A program made the translations under genes and the position numbers. Positions 1 through 9,190 of a stretch of DNA of 36,110 bases are shown piece by piece. Each line of letters starts with the position of its first letter. The first letter of the stretch is position 1. This DNA comes from Lentisphaeria bacterium. Its GTDB lineage: Bacteria > Verrucomicrobiota > Lentisphaeria > Victivallales > Victivallaceae. The stretch is taken from positions 1 through 36,110 of the forward strand of contig CAAGDG010000044.1 of NCBI GenBank assembly GCA_900768515.1. The letters are read 5' to 3'. A model generated the notes under the pieces. The model had not been told where the DNA came from and did no database searches. It saw only the letters and a program-made list of their open reading frames with translations.

Positions 1-2358
1 GGCGCTGCGGAGCCGCTGATCTCGGGCGAAGCCGGGGAGTCGGCGCTGGAGCTGCTCCGCAAGCTGCTGATCGAACAGCTCCGGCAGGCGGCCCGCAAGG
101 GTGCCCGGATCGTATTTCTGGCGCCTCACGCCGACAATATTCCGGTGCTGGAAGCCTGGTGCCGCGGACACGGCCTTGCCGGGCGGAATTTCAGCTTTGA
201 ACCGGCCTGCATCGGCGCGGGCTTCGCGATCCCTGCCGAACAGCTGATCGCGGTCACTGAGCGTGAGCTGGTCAACGCCGGATTCACCCGGGAAGGACGC
301 AGCAGCGAAAGCGATGTGGTCGCACCGGCAGCCTCCGCCGATGAAGAGCCGGTCCGGGTGCCGGAATTTTCGCTGGCCGATCTCGACGAGGGGGATTATG
401 CGGTCCATCTCGACCACGGTATCGGTATCTTCCGCGGCTTCAAGACGCTCGAAAGCCGCGGAATCGGCCGCGAAGTGCTGGTAATGGAGTATAAGGACGG
501 ACAGCTGCTCTACGTGCCGCTGCTTCAGGCGCACAAGGTCAGCCGCTACCTCGGCGTGGCGGGACATGTAACGCTGCACAGCCTCGGCGGAGCGCGCTGG
601 AACCGGGACAAGGAGAGCGCCCGCCGCAGCGTCCGATCCTATGCCGCCGACATGCTCCGGCTCCAGGCGATGCGGCAGTCGGCGCCCGGCATCGTTTTCC
701 CTCCCGACAACGAGGAGAACCGGGAGTTCCTGCGCGCGTTCCCATTTCAGGATACCCCGGACCAGATCCGCTCCACCGCCGAAGTCATGCGCGACATGGA
801 GTCCCCCCGGCCGATGGACCGCCTGCTCTGCGGCGACGTCGGATACGGCAAGACCGAAATCGCCATGCGGGCGGTCTTCAAAGCGGTCTCCGCCGGCTAC
901 CAGGCGGCGGTGCTGGCTCCGACCACCGTGCTGGCACAGCAGCACTACCACAGCTTCCGGGAGCGGTTCGCCGCCTACCCGTTCACGATCGAAGTGCTGA
1001 GCCGCTTCCGGACCGCCGCAGAGCAGGCCGATGTCCAGCGCCGCCTCGCCTCCGGCGGGGTGGACGTCGTGATCGGAACCCACCGGCTCTGCAATCCGGA
1101 AATACGGTTCCGCAATCTCGGGCTGGTGGTGATCGACGAGGAACAGCGGTTCGGCGTCAAGCACAAGGAACGGCTCCGCCGATTCCGGGCGGAGGTGGAC
1201 GTGCTGACCATGTCGGCAACCCCGATCCCCCGCACCCTCTACCTGGCAATGGCCGGCGCACGCGACCTCAGCACCCTGATGACCGCCCCGAAACTCCGAC
1301 TCCCGGTCAAAACCGTGATCGCGCCGGAGGAGGAGAATCTCATCCGGAACGCGATCGAGGCCGAACTCGCCCGCGGCGGCCAGGTCTACTACCTCCACAA
1401 CCGGGTCCGGACCATCGACGACACCGCCGATCAGCTCCGCCGGCTGCTTCCGGGGGCCCGGATCGGCGTCGCCCACGGGCAGATGCCCGAGGAACAGCTC
1501 GAAGTGGTCATGAATGATTTCCTGCTGGGCAGAATCGACTGCCTGGTCTGCAGCACCATCGTGGAGTCCGGTCTCGATGTGCCCAACGCCAACACCATCA
1601 TCATCGAGCGGGCCGACCGCTTCGGACTGGCTGAACTCTATCAGCTGCGCGGCCGGGTCGGCCGCTGGAAACACCAGGCCTACGCCTATCTGCTGCTGCC
1701 CCGCAGCCAGCTGGTCAGTTCCGACGCCCGCAAACGGCTGGCGGCAATCCGGCGCTGCTCCAATCTCGGGGCCGGGTTTCAGCTCGCCCTGCGCGACCTC
1801 GAAATCCGCGGCTCCGGAAACCTGCTCGGCGCCGAACAATCCGGACACCTGAACACCATCGGGTTCGACCTCTACTGCCAGCTGCTCTCCCGCGAGGTCG
1901 CCTCGCTGCGCGGCGAAACCGTGGAATTCCTGCCGGATGTGGACCTGGCGATCGATTTCGTCTCCTTCACCCCGCAGGCTCCTCCCGGACGGCTGCCCGC
2001 CGCCTTCCCCCCCGAATACATCGGCGGAGACCGGCTCCGGCTCGACGCCTACCGGAAACTCGGCTCCCTGCGCTCCGAAGCCGAACTCCAAGAGTTCGCC
2101 GATGAGCTGCGTGACCGTTACGGAAAGCTCCCGCCCCCGGCGGAAAACCTTCTGGCGGTGGTCCGCCTCCGGCTGCTGGCCGCACGGGCGGGATACGAGA
2201 ATTTCAGTGTGGTCGACGGCAAAGTCACCCTCAAAAATCCGGGAGGAACCGTCTACCGGCTGCCCAGCGGGAAGATTCCCGTGATCGACACCCGCGACCG
2301 GCCGGAACTGCGCATGGTCCACCTGCTGCAGATTCTGCGGGCGATTCCGCCCCGCTGA
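1..2358 (+). CDS. mfd: Transcription-repair coupling factor Mfd (5' end missing)
   Basis: The reading frame is open from base 1, so the gene begins before the window; about 785 residues remain of a protein that is usually about 1,150. Mfd is a DNA translocase that removes RNA polymerase stalled at lesions and recruits UvrA. Visible in order: the RNA-polymerase-interacting CarD-like domain (about 370-560, with the HLDHGIGIF-type core), Walker A GDVGYGKTE (832-858), the helicase box DEEQ (1135-1146), the RGRVGR motif VI (1648-1665) and the C-terminal TRCF domain (about 1950-2250). The UvrB-like N-terminal region is mostly outside the window. The stop is TGA at 2356-2358, only 6 nt from the stop of the convergent Sel1-repeat gene. 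Third codon positions are rich in C. Identification is secure. Confidence 0.97.
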   Translation, partial: GAAEPLISGEAGESALELLRKLLIEQLRQAARKGARIVFLAPHADNIPVLEAWCRGHGLAGRNFSFEPACIGAGFAIPAEQLIAVTERELVNAGFTREGRSSESDVVAPAASADEEPVRVPEFSLADLDEGDYAVHLDHGIGIFRGFKTLESRGIGREVLVMEYKDGQLLYVPLLQAHKVSRYLGVAGHVTLHSLGGARWNRDKESARRSVRSYAADMLRLQAMRQSAPGIVFPPDNEENREFLRAFPFQDTPDQIRSTAEVMRDMESPRPMDRLLCGDVGYGKTEIAMRAVFKAVSAGYQAAVLAPTTVLAQQHYHSFRERFAAYPFTIEVLSRFRTAAEQADVQRRLASGGVDVVIGTHRLCNPEIRFRNLGLVVIDEEQRFGVKHKERLRRFRAEVDVLTMSATPIPRTLYLAMAGARDLSTLMTAPKLRLPVKTVIAPEEENLIRNAIEAELARGGQVYYLHNRVRTIDDTADQLRRLLPGARIGVAHGQMPEEQLEVVMNDFLLGRIDCLVCSTIVESGLDVPNANTIIIERADRFGLAELYQLRGRVGRWKHQAYAYLLLPRSQLVSSDARKRLAAIRRCSNLGAGFQLALRDLEIRGSGNLLGAEQSGHLNTIGFDLYCQLLSREVASLRGETVEFLPDVDLAIDFVSFTPQAPPGRLPAAFPPEYIGGDRLRLDAYRKLGSLRSEAELQEFADELRDRYGKLPPPAENLLAVVRLRLLAARAGYENFSVVDGKVTLKNPGGTVYRLPSGKIPVIDTRDRPELRMVHLLQILRAIPPR

Positions 2359-2364
2359 GCGGAC

Positions 2365-3642
2365 TCAGAGACGGTTCAACAGCAATATGGCGCGGGAATC
2401 GCCGGCGTCGGCCGCCGCACGCAACAGTTTTCCCCCTTCGACCGGATCCGCCGGCACCCCTTCACCGCCGAGCAGCGCGATCCCGAGATCGCGCATCGCA
2501 TCCACGCTGCCGAGCCCGACCGCGCTGCGAAACCAGAAAACTGCGGCGGCGGGGTCCTTTGTCAGCCCGACGCCATCCCGGTAACAGACGCCCAGATGGT
2601 ACTGCCCCTCGGAATTTCCGCTCCGGGCGGCACTCCCGTACAGTTCCGCCGCACGCTCCGGATCCTTCTTCACGCCGACCCCGTCTCGGTAACAGTGACC
2701 GAGCTTGAGCTGCGCGGGGGCGTACTCCTGTTCCGCCGCCTGCTGATAGAGTTCCACCGCACGCTCCGGATCGTGGCCGACCCGGTCGCCGCGCAGATAC
2801 GCATCCCCCAGCCGGGTCAGGGCCCGGGCGTTTCCGGTCTCCGCCGCCCGCTGCACCAGCTGAAACGCACGCTCCGGATCCGCCTTGCAGCCCAGTCCGA
2901 ACTCAAGGACACGGGCCAGCTGCGCCTCCGCCTCCGGGTCCCCGCCGGCGGCAGCCCGTTCCAGAACCGCCGCCGCCCGCTCCGGATCGGCAACGCCGCC
3001 GATCCCATCGCGGTAACAGCCGGCCAGCAGCAGCAGCGCCTCCGCATCGCGATCGGTAGCCGCGCGCTCCAGAAGCTGCCGCGCCTCGGCGGCAAACTGC
3101 CGGGTCGCATCCGGATCGGTCAGAATCAGGATCGCCAGTTCCCGCTCCGCCGGAGCATAGCCGGACCGGACCAGTCCGCGAAGCATCGCCAGCGCACCCA
3201 GCCGGTCGGCGGCAATCGCAGGCCGCAGCTGATTATCCGGCATCGCCTCCTCCGGAACTCCGGAGAAAAGCATCAGAGCCTGACGAAGCCGCGCCTCCGG
3301 AACTCCCCGCTCCGCCGCGCTCCGAAACAGTTCGTAAGCGGTCTGCGCACTCGCCGGAACCCCCCAGCCCTTCTCGTAACAGACCGCAAGATTGTAACTC
3401 CCGGCGGGATCCCCGTTCTCCGAAGCCCGCCGAAACCAGTAGGCGGCAAGAGCCGGATTGGCCCTGCGACCGTCACGACCGAAAAAATAGGCGTCGCCCA
3501 ACGCAAGCTGAGCCGCGGCGTCGCCGGCCAGCGCCCGGTCGCGCAACGGATCCGGCAAGGAGTCCGGATCCGCGCAAAACAGAAGCGGCGCCGCAAACAG
3601 AACCGCCCCGTAAAAGGCAACCCTGACCGCAGCGCCGCTCAT
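2365..3642 (-). CDS. Secreted Sel1-repeat (TPR-like) protein
   Basis: A 425-residue protein with an N-terminal signal peptide (hydrophobic stretch at about residues 6-23, likely cleaved near CADPD). The rest is a run of about nine or ten Sel1-like repeats of about 36 residues, with recurring A-x-x-LG-x-x-Y-x-x-G-x-G and DPERA-x-x-x-Y/F-x-x-AA motifs. The periodicity shows in the DNA: a GCTCCGGATC-type block (plus-strand view) recurs every 107-108 nt around 2655-2985. Sel1 repeats form alpha-alpha superhelices that bind proteins; periplasmic members often act in envelope assembly or signalling, but the partner here is unknown. It is the last gene of the guaB-ompH-lpxD operon, 25 nt after lpxD. 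The ATG is at 3640-3642, with a purine-rich GGGAG upstream. Confidence 0.85.
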   Translation of the reverse strand: MSGAAVRVAFYGAVLFAAPLLFCADPDSLPDPLRDRALAGDAAAQLALGDAYFFGRDGRRANPALAAYWFRRASENGDPAGSYNLAVCYEKGWGVPASAQTAYELFRSAAERGVPEARLRQALMLFSGVPEEAMPDNQLRPAIAADRLGALAMLRGLVRSGYAPAERELAILILTDPDATRQFAAEARQLLERAATDRDAEALLLLAGCYRDGIGGVADPERAAAVLERAAAGGDPEAEAQLARVLEFGLGCKADPERAFQLVQRAAETGNARALTRLGDAYLRGDRVGHDPERAVELYQQAAEQEYAPAQLKLGHCYRDGVGVKKDPERAAELYGSAARSGNSEGQYHLGVCYRDGVGLTKDPAAAVFWFRSAVGLGSVDAMRDLGIALLGGEGVPADPVEGGKLLRAAADAGDSRAILLLNRL

Positions 3643-3667
3643 CCGCCGGAAAACTCCCTCTTCCGGT

Positions 3668-4720
3668 TTACTTTTCCGCCGCCTTCTTCAGCGCCTCCAG
3701 CTCCGCCGTAAGCGCCTCAACCTTGGCCTTGAGCTTGTCGAACCGGCTCGGAAGCGTGTGGCGCGCCATGAACTCCCGCTGCGATTCCGCAGGGGTCCCT
3801 AGCGCGATCGAACCGGCGGGCAGACTCTTGACCACGCCGCTGGTACCGGCAACCTGCACCCGGTCCCCGAGCGTAATGTGACCGTTGACTCCCGCTTTCG
3901 CCCCGAGGATGACCCCCCGGCCCAGCTCGGCACTGCCGGCGATGCCGCACTGAGCGACCAGAATCGAACTTTCGCCGATCACCACATTGTGCGCAACCAT
4001 CACCTGGTTGTCGATCTTGACATTGCTCTTGATCCAGGTACGGCCGAACCGGGCGCGGTCAACCGTGGTGTTGGCGCCGATTTCAACGTCGTCATCGATC
4101 TGAACCACTCCGGTCTGCGGCACCTTGACCAGCCCCTGCGGACCCGGAACAAAACCAAAACCGTCTCCGCCGATCACCACCCCGGGGTGAAGAATGCACT
4201 TGCGCCCGATCGTGCAGCGGTACATGACCGTCACATTCGGATAAAGAATCGTGCCGGCGCCGATCCGGACCTGGTGCCCGAGGTAACAGCCGGCTCCAAT
4301 GACCGCGCCGTCTCCGATCTCCACACCGGGTTCGATCACCGCATTGGCACCGATCGAAACCCCCATTCCGAGCTTGACGTCGTCAGCCACCACCGCCGAA
4401 GGATGCACCCCGGCCGGCTGCACCGGCGGTTTCTCCGCAAAGAGCGCCACCACGTGCGCAAAAGCGTAATCGACGTTGTCGCAGACAATCAGGGTGCGGT
4501 TCTCGGTTGATTCATCCGCGAGATCCTGGCAGACCAGTACGATTCCGGCCCGGGACTCCGCCAGATGTTTCTGGTACTTCTTGTTGCCGGCAAAGGTCAA
4601 CTGGTCCGGCATCGCCTCCTTGAGCGAAGCGACGCTGTTGATGATCCGGGCCGGATCTCCGACCACCTTGCCTTTGACCATTTCTGCGATCTTCGCGGCA
4701 GAAAGAGAAATATGATTCAT
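3668..4720 (-). CDS. lpxD: UDP-3-O-(3-hydroxyacyl)glucosamine N-acyltransferase LpxD
   Basis: LpxD adds the second (N-linked) acyl chain to UDP-3-O-acylglucosamine in lipid A synthesis. The 350-residue length matches the family. An N-terminal uridine-binding domain (about residues 1-100) is followed by a left-handed beta-helix of hexapeptide repeats (about 105-310, [IV]-G-x-x-x-x pattern) and a charged helical tail. The expected catalytic His lies in MVAHNVVIG at residue 244. Its start overlaps the ompH stop by 4 nt (ATGA at 4717-4720), so the two are translationally coupled. It implies an outer membrane with lipid A. Identification is secure. Confidence 0.97.
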   Translation of the reverse strand: MNHISLSAAKIAEMVKGKVVGDPARIINSVASLKEAMPDQLTFAGNKKYQKHLAESRAGIVLVCQDLADESTENRTLIVCDNVDYAFAHVVALFAEKPPVQPAGVHPSAVVADDVKLGMGVSIGANAVIEPGVEIGDGAVIGAGCYLGHQVRIGAGTILYPNVTVMYRCTIGRKCILHPGVVIGGDGFGFVPGPQGLVKVPQTGVVQIDDDVEIGANTTVDRARFGRTWIKSNVKIDNQVMVAHNVVIGESSILVAQCGIAGSAELGRGVILGAKAGVNGHITLGDRVQVAGTSGVVKSLPAGSIALGTPAESQREFMARHTLPSRFDKLKAKVEALTAELEALKKAAEK

Positions 4721-5412
4721 CGATCCTCTCCTGATTGGGGGTTGGGTTCTTGGGGGACGCCGGACGAGGCCGGCAAACCAGACGGCTGAGACACGGCGGA
4801 CGAAACCGGCTCCGTTGCGGCCGGGGCCTCCGGCCCCCCCGAACGCCCCCGGTTCAGCTCCCGGATCACCGCCTCGGTCAAATCGCAGCCGGCCGGAAAA
4901 AACAGCACCGCGGGCTGTTCGTTCAGCGTGCGGCCCGAACTGTCGAATACGAAGGAATACCCTTCCGCGGCCGCCCGGCGTTCGATCTCCTTCTTGATCT
5001 CGGCCATGATTTCACCGCGTTTCTGCTCTTCCAGTTTGCGCATCGACGTGGCACGTTCCGAAGAGTAAAGCTCGATCTCCGCCTTGCAGGCCGCCACCTC
5101 CTGCTCCTTCGCCTCGGCCGCCTGGCGGTATTTGTCGCGCTCCTGCTGATCCAGTGCAATGTTCTGGGAGTTGATCAACGCGGTGCGCGCCTCCTGCTGA
5201 AGCTGCCGGAGCTGGTTGTTGAGCTTCAGCAGGTGCCCCCGGTAGACTTCAAACTGTTCCCGGATCGCATCCTCGGCAATCCGGCTGCGGTAGTATTCCC
5301 GGAAGACCCGTTCGAGATTGACCACGCCGATGCGGGACGCCTCCGCACCAACGGCGGTCAACGCGACGGCCGCCGCCATCGCGGCAAGGAACAACTTCAG
5401 GCGCCCGATCAT
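4717..5412 (-). CDS. OmpH/Skp-family periplasmic chaperone
   Basis: A 231-residue OmpH/Skp-like protein. The signal peptide ends near VGAEA-SRIG (residues 22-26), and the mature start SRIGVVNLERVF is typical of the family. A long coiled coil (about residues 50-150, rich in Q, E, K and R) forms the holdase arms, followed by the family's YSFVFDSSG-type segment. The C-terminal ~40 residues (P, S, A, G and E rich) are an extra low-complexity tail not found in classical Skp. Skp carries unfolded outer-membrane proteins across the periplasm. The gene lies 18 nt after guaB and overlaps lpxD by 4 nt; Skp next to LpxD is a common pairing, although bamA, often adjacent, is absent here. Confidence 0.9.
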   Translation of the reverse strand: MIGRLKLFLAAMAAAVALTAVGAEASRIGVVNLERVFREYYRSRIAEDAIREQFEVYRGHLLKLNNQLRQLQQEARTALINSQNIALDQQERDKYRQAAEAKEQEVAACKAEIELYSSERATSMRKLEEQKRGEIMAEIKKEIERRAAAEGYSFVFDSSGRTLNEQPAVLFFPAGCDLTEAVIRELNRGRSGGPEAPAATEPVSSAVSQPSGLPASSGVPQEPNPQSGEDR

Positions 5413-5430
5413 CTTTCCGGTTCCTCCGCT

Positions 5431-6930
5431 TCAGTTGGACTGGGTGTAGTTGGGAGCATCCTTGACCATGGTCACGTCGTGCGGATGCGCTTCGCGCAGC
5501 CCGGCACTGGTGACCCGGACCATCTTCGCATTCTCCTGGAACTCCTTGATCGTGCGGGCGCCGCAGTAACCGAACGAATACCGCAGTCCGCCGACGAACT
5601 GGGTGATCACATTGGCGACCGGTCCGCGGAACGGCACCATTCCCTCGATTCCCTGCGGGACCAGCTTGGTGTCGTCGTCGACATCGTCCTGACCGTAACG
5701 CTCCCGGCTGCCCTTCCCGGTCTTCATGGCGGCGAGACTGCCCATGCCGCGGTAGATCACATAGCTGCGCCCCTGGTGCAGAATGGTCTCACCGGTGCTT
5801 TCAACGGTACCGGCCAGCGCCGACCCCATCATCACACAGGCAGCACCGACCGCGATCGCCTTGGCCACATCGCCGGACTGTTTGATGCCGCCGTCGGCGA
5901 TCACCGGAATATCGGAGGGAACCGATTTCGCCACCTCGTAAACCGCCGTCACCTGCGGCACACCGACGCCGGCAACCACCCGGGTGGTGCAGATCGAACC
6001 GGGTCCGATGCCGACTTTAATCCCGTCCGCGCCGGCGTCGGCCAACACCTTGGCGGCCTCCGCGGTGGCGATGTTCCCGGCGACCACGTCGACCTTGTCG
6101 CCATAGGTGGCCTTGAGGCTCTTGAGCGTTTCGATCACGCCTTTGGAATGGCCGTGGGCAGTATCCAGCACCAGCACGTCGACACCGGCGTTGACCAGCG
6201 CCTCAACCCGGGCGAAATCAAAGGGACCGATGCCGGCGGCGACCCGCAATTGATGATGGTCGTCGCGGTTGTAGTCCGGCTCATCCTTTTCAATCAGCGT
6301 CTTCACGTCGAGGAAGCTGTAAAGTCCGGCCAGTTTGCCGTCCTTGTCCACCATCGGCAGCTTGCCGACTTTCTTGTCAAGCATGATCTTGTAGGCCTCC
6401 AGCATCGAAACGGTATCGCTGGCGACTACCGGATTGCGGGTCATCACCTCGCTGATCCGGATCTTGTAGTTGGTCAGAAATTTGATGTCGCGGCTGGTGA
6501 TGATGCCGACCAGTTTGCCGTCGTCGTCGACGATCGGAAAACCGGAGAAGGAGTATTTCCTGCGGTTCTTTTCGTCCATCATCTCCTCGACGGTCTGATC
6601 CTTGTGGAAAACCACCGGATTGCGGATGATGCCGTTCAGATAATATTTGACCTTGCGAACCTCGTCGGCCTGCTTTTCGATCGAAAGATTCTTATGGATC
6701 ACCCCGATGCCGCCCAGCCGGGCCATCGCAATCGCCATGGAACTTTCGGTGACGGTATCCATCGCGGCGCTGACAAACGGGATGTTGAGCTTCACATTGC
6801 GCGAAAAACGGCTGCTGACATCGGCGTCATGCGGCAGAAAGTCCGCGTACTGGGTGACCAGCGAAATATCGTCGAAGGTCAGTCCTTCGAAAGGAAAAGC
6901 GGCCATGAATTTGTCGATGTAGCGTTCCAT
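5431..6930 (-). CDS. guaB: Inosine-5'-monophosphate dehydrogenase
   Basis: GuaB oxidises IMP to XMP with NAD+, the committed step to GMP. The protein is 499 residues: an N-terminal barrel strand set, two CBS domains inserted at about residues 100-215, and the catalytic loop GIGPGSICTTR with the nucleophile Cys314. Two ATGs are in frame, at 6945 and 6930. I chose 6930 because GGAG lies 9 nt before it and the upstream ATG has no Shine-Dalgarno. It is the first gene of the guaB-ompH-lpxD-Sel1 operon, an unusual pairing of purine synthesis with envelope genes. A promoter and a small palindrome lie just upstream. Confidence 0.97.
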   Translation of the reverse strand: MERYIDKFMAAFPFEGLTFDDISLVTQYADFLPHDADVSSRFSRNVKLNIPFVSAAMDTVTESSMAIAMARLGGIGVIHKNLSIEKQADEVRKVKYYLNGIIRNPVVFHKDQTVEEMMDEKNRRKYSFSGFPIVDDDGKLVGIITSRDIKFLTNYKIRISEVMTRNPVVASDTVSMLEAYKIMLDKKVGKLPMVDKDGKLAGLYSFLDVKTLIEKDEPDYNRDDHHQLRVAAGIGPFDFARVEALVNAGVDVLVLDTAHGHSKGVIETLKSLKATYGDKVDVVAGNIATAEAAKVLADAGADGIKVGIGPGSICTTRVVAGVGVPQVTAVYEVAKSVPSDIPVIADGGIKQSGDVAKAIAVGAACVMMGSALAGTVESTGETILHQGRSYVIYRGMGSLAAMKTGKGSRERYGQDDVDDDTKLVPQGIEGMVPFRGPVANVITQFVGGLRYSFGYCGARTIKEFQENAKMVRVTSAGLREAHPHDVTMVKDAPNYTQSN

Positions 6931-6975
6931 TATGAAGATCTCCATTTCAGCGATTTTGATGTTATTTTACTGTGT

Positions 6976-7004
6976 AATATACACCTTTTTTCCTGTTCTT
7001 ACAA
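6976..7004 (-). promoter_or_regulatory. Promoter of the guaB operon
   Basis: On the minus strand TTGTAA (7004-6999) and TATATT (6981-6976) are separated by exactly 17 nt, giving a sigma-70-type promoter with a start about 46 nt before the guaB ATG. A 13-nt inverted repeat, GTGTA-ATA-TACAC (6972-6984), covers the -10 box and could be an operator. The promoter reading is inference from spacing and consensus. Confidence 0.65.
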
Positions 7005-7047
7005 CTTTTTTTTCAACCTTTTTTCAATCGGAAAGCCTTTTGCATGA

Positions 7048-7076
7048 TTGCGCTTGGCCCATTTCGGGGGTATATT
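7048..7076 (+). promoter_or_regulatory. Probable promoter of metG
   Basis: TTGCGC (7048-7053) and TATATT (7071-7076) are 17 nt apart. The same -10 hexamer and spacing occur at the guaB, gyrA and integrase promoters in this window. The start would lie about 75 nt before the metG ATG. The -35 is a weak match to TTGACA. Confidence 0.5.
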
Positions 7077-7155
7077 GTAGGGTGTTATTTCGCAACGTTA
7101 CCGGCAAGGGCCGCTTTCGGCGGCGCTTCCGCGACCGAACCAGGGAGGCTCCGCA

Positions 7156-9069
7156 ATGAACGAAAACAATTTCTACATAACCACGCCGATCTACTACGTC
7201 AACGACAAACCCCACATCGGACACGCCTACACCACGGTCCTGGCCGACGTACTGGCCCGTTACTACCGTTCGCTCGGAGTCGACACCTTCTTCCTGACCG
7301 GAACCGACGAGCACGGCCAGAAGGTAGAAAAGGCCGCCGCCAAACGCGGCATGGAACCGAAAGCACACTGTGACGAAACCGTGGTCCGGTTCCAGGAGCT
7401 CTGGAAGCGGCTGGGCATCACCAACGACAAATTCATCCGGACCACGCAGGAGTTTCATAAGAAGGTGGTCCGCGAAGTGCTCCAGGAACTTTACGACCGC
7501 GGCGAAATCTACAAGGCGGAATACACTGGCTGGTACTGCGTCGGGGACGAACGGTTCTACACGGAAAAGGACCTGGTGGACGGCAAGTGTCCGGAGTGTG
7601 GAAGGGAGGTCTCCGCGATCCGGGAGTCCAACTATTTCTTCCGGATGAGCAAATATCAGTCGTGGCTGATCGAATACATCGAAACCCATCCCGATTTCAT
7701 CCAGCCCGCGTTCCGGGCCAACGAAACGCTCGGATTCCTCCGGAAGGAGCTGGGCGACCTCTGCATCAGCCGTCCGAAAAGCCGGCTTTCGTGGGGAATT
7801 GAACTGCCGTTCGATCCCGATTACGTCTGCTACGTCTGGTTTGACGCGCTGATCAACTACATTTCGGGTGTCGGCTACCGGCAGAACGACGCCGAATTCG
7901 AAAAGTGGTGGCCGGCCAGTTACCACTTGATCGGCAAGGATATTCTGACGACCCACAGCGTCTACTGGCCGACCATGCTCAAGGCGATGAACCTGCCGAT
8001 GCCGAAAACCATCTTCGCACATGGCTGGTGGCTGACCGGAAACACCAAGATGTCCAAATCGCTCGGCAACGTCATCAATCCGATGGATATGATCGACCGC
8101 TGCGGCGTGGATGCGTTCCGCTATTTCCTGCTTTCGGAAATGTCCCCCGGAAACGACGCGAATTTCACCGAGGACGCCTTTGTCTCCCGTTACAACAGCG
8201 ACCTGGCCAACGACCTCGGCAACCTGCTGAGCCGCGTTCTCAAGATGACGCTGCGCGCCACCGGCGGGACGATTCCGCAGCCGGAAGGCGCAACGGAGGA
8301 CGATCTCGAACTGACCCGGGCCGTAGACAACGCGGTCGTCGCAATGGAACAGAGTCTGCGGGCAATGAAAATCGACCAGGGGATTGCCGCCGTCATGGAC
8401 ACGGTCCGTGCCGGAAACCGCTATCTGGAGAAAACCGCGCCGTGGACTCTCGCCAAAAAAGGAGAAACCGGACGGCTTCACACCGTGCTTTTCACCGCGG
8501 CGGACGCACTGCGCCGGATTGCGGTGCTGCTTGCTCCGGTGATGCCGGAAAAGATGGCCGAACTGCGCAACGCCCTCGGGTACACCGGAGCGGAAGCCTC
8601 CGCCCGGATTTCCGATCTGCGGACGGAAGCGGGTCCGGCGGGGCGCATGATGCACGATCTGGCCGGACTTTTCCCGCGGATTGTCGTTGAAAAGCCGGAA
8701 AGCGCTCCGGCTGAACCGAAAAAAAAGGAAAAACCGGTCAATACCGTCGATCCGATCGGCATTGAAGAATTCGGAAAGGTGGATCTCCGCACCGCAAAAA
8801 TTCTCGAAGCCGTTCGAGTTGAAGGGGCGGACAAACTGTTGAAACTTCAAATCGAAGTGGGCAGCGAAAAACGGCAGATCGTTTCAGGAATCGCGCCGTG
8901 GTACACCCCGGAAGAGCTGGTCGGCCGCACCATTCTGATCGTGGCGAACCTGAAACCGGCAACGATTCGCGGCGTGGAATCGAAAGGAATGCTGCTGGCT
9001 GCCAAACATGGAAAAGATCTGAAGCTGGTCACCGTGGAAGGGATGCCTTCCGGTGTCAAAATCGGTTGA
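7156..9069 (+). CDS. metG: Methionyl-tRNA synthetase
   Basis: A class I aminoacyl-tRNA synthetase of 637 residues that charges tRNA-Met. The HIGH signature is at residues 20-23 and KMSKS at 298-302. A CPECG knuckle follows the YCVGDE segment (about residues 125-145), as in the single-knuckle MetRS type. The anticodon-binding helical domain follows, then a Lys/Pro linker (about 520-530) and a C-terminal EMAPII/Trbp111-type tRNA-binding domain (about 537-637), which usually mediates dimerisation. The ATG has AGGGAGG about 8 nt upstream. It is a single-gene unit with its own promoter and a terminator beginning 33 nt after the stop. Confidence 0.97.
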   Translation: MNENNFYITTPIYYVNDKPHIGHAYTTVLADVLARYYRSLGVDTFFLTGTDEHGQKVEKAAAKRGMEPKAHCDETVVRFQELWKRLGITNDKFIRTTQEFHKKVVREVLQELYDRGEIYKAEYTGWYCVGDERFYTEKDLVDGKCPECGREVSAIRESNYFFRMSKYQSWLIEYIETHPDFIQPAFRANETLGFLRKELGDLCISRPKSRLSWGIELPFDPDYVCYVWFDALINYISGVGYRQNDAEFEKWWPASYHLIGKDILTTHSVYWPTMLKAMNLPMPKTIFAHGWWLTGNTKMSKSLGNVINPMDMIDRCGVDAFRYFLLSEMSPGNDANFTEDAFVSRYNSDLANDLGNLLSRVLKMTLRATGGTIPQPEGATEDDLELTRAVDNAVVAMEQSLRAMKIDQGIAAVMDTVRAGNRYLEKTAPWTLAKKGETGRLHTVLFTAADALRRIAVLLAPVMPEKMAELRNALGYTGAEASARISDLRTEAGPAGRMMHDLAGLFPRIVVEKPESAPAEPKKKEKPVNTVDPIGIEEFGKVDLRTAKILEAVRVEGADKLLKLQIEVGSEKRQIVSGIAPWYTPEELVGRTILIVANLKPATIRGVESKGMLLAAKHGKDLKLVTVEGMPSGVKIG

Positions 9070-9101
9070 TTTCCAAAATGTTTCACACTTCGTCCCTTTT
9101 C

Positions 9102-9141
9102 CCGTTGCCCCCAATATCGTGTTTGGGGCAACGGTTTATTT
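9102..9141 (+). terminator. Rho-independent terminator after metG
   Basis: A 10-bp GC-rich stem (CCGTTGCCCC at 9102-9111 pairs with GGGGCAACGG at 9125-9134) closes a 13-nt loop and is followed by TTTATTT. It lies 33 nt after the metG stop, before the repeat array. Confidence 0.8.
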
Positions 9142-9190
9142 CGGGCAGCGCAGAATTGTCAGTGACAACACACTTGTTATCCCGGTTCTC

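Noticed and set aside
4735..7047. Long plus-strand open frame antisense to ompH and guaB
   Set aside because: Shadow of the real genes; no family features, no ribosome site. The same reasoning applies to the long frames antisense to metG, ppdK, proA and atpI.
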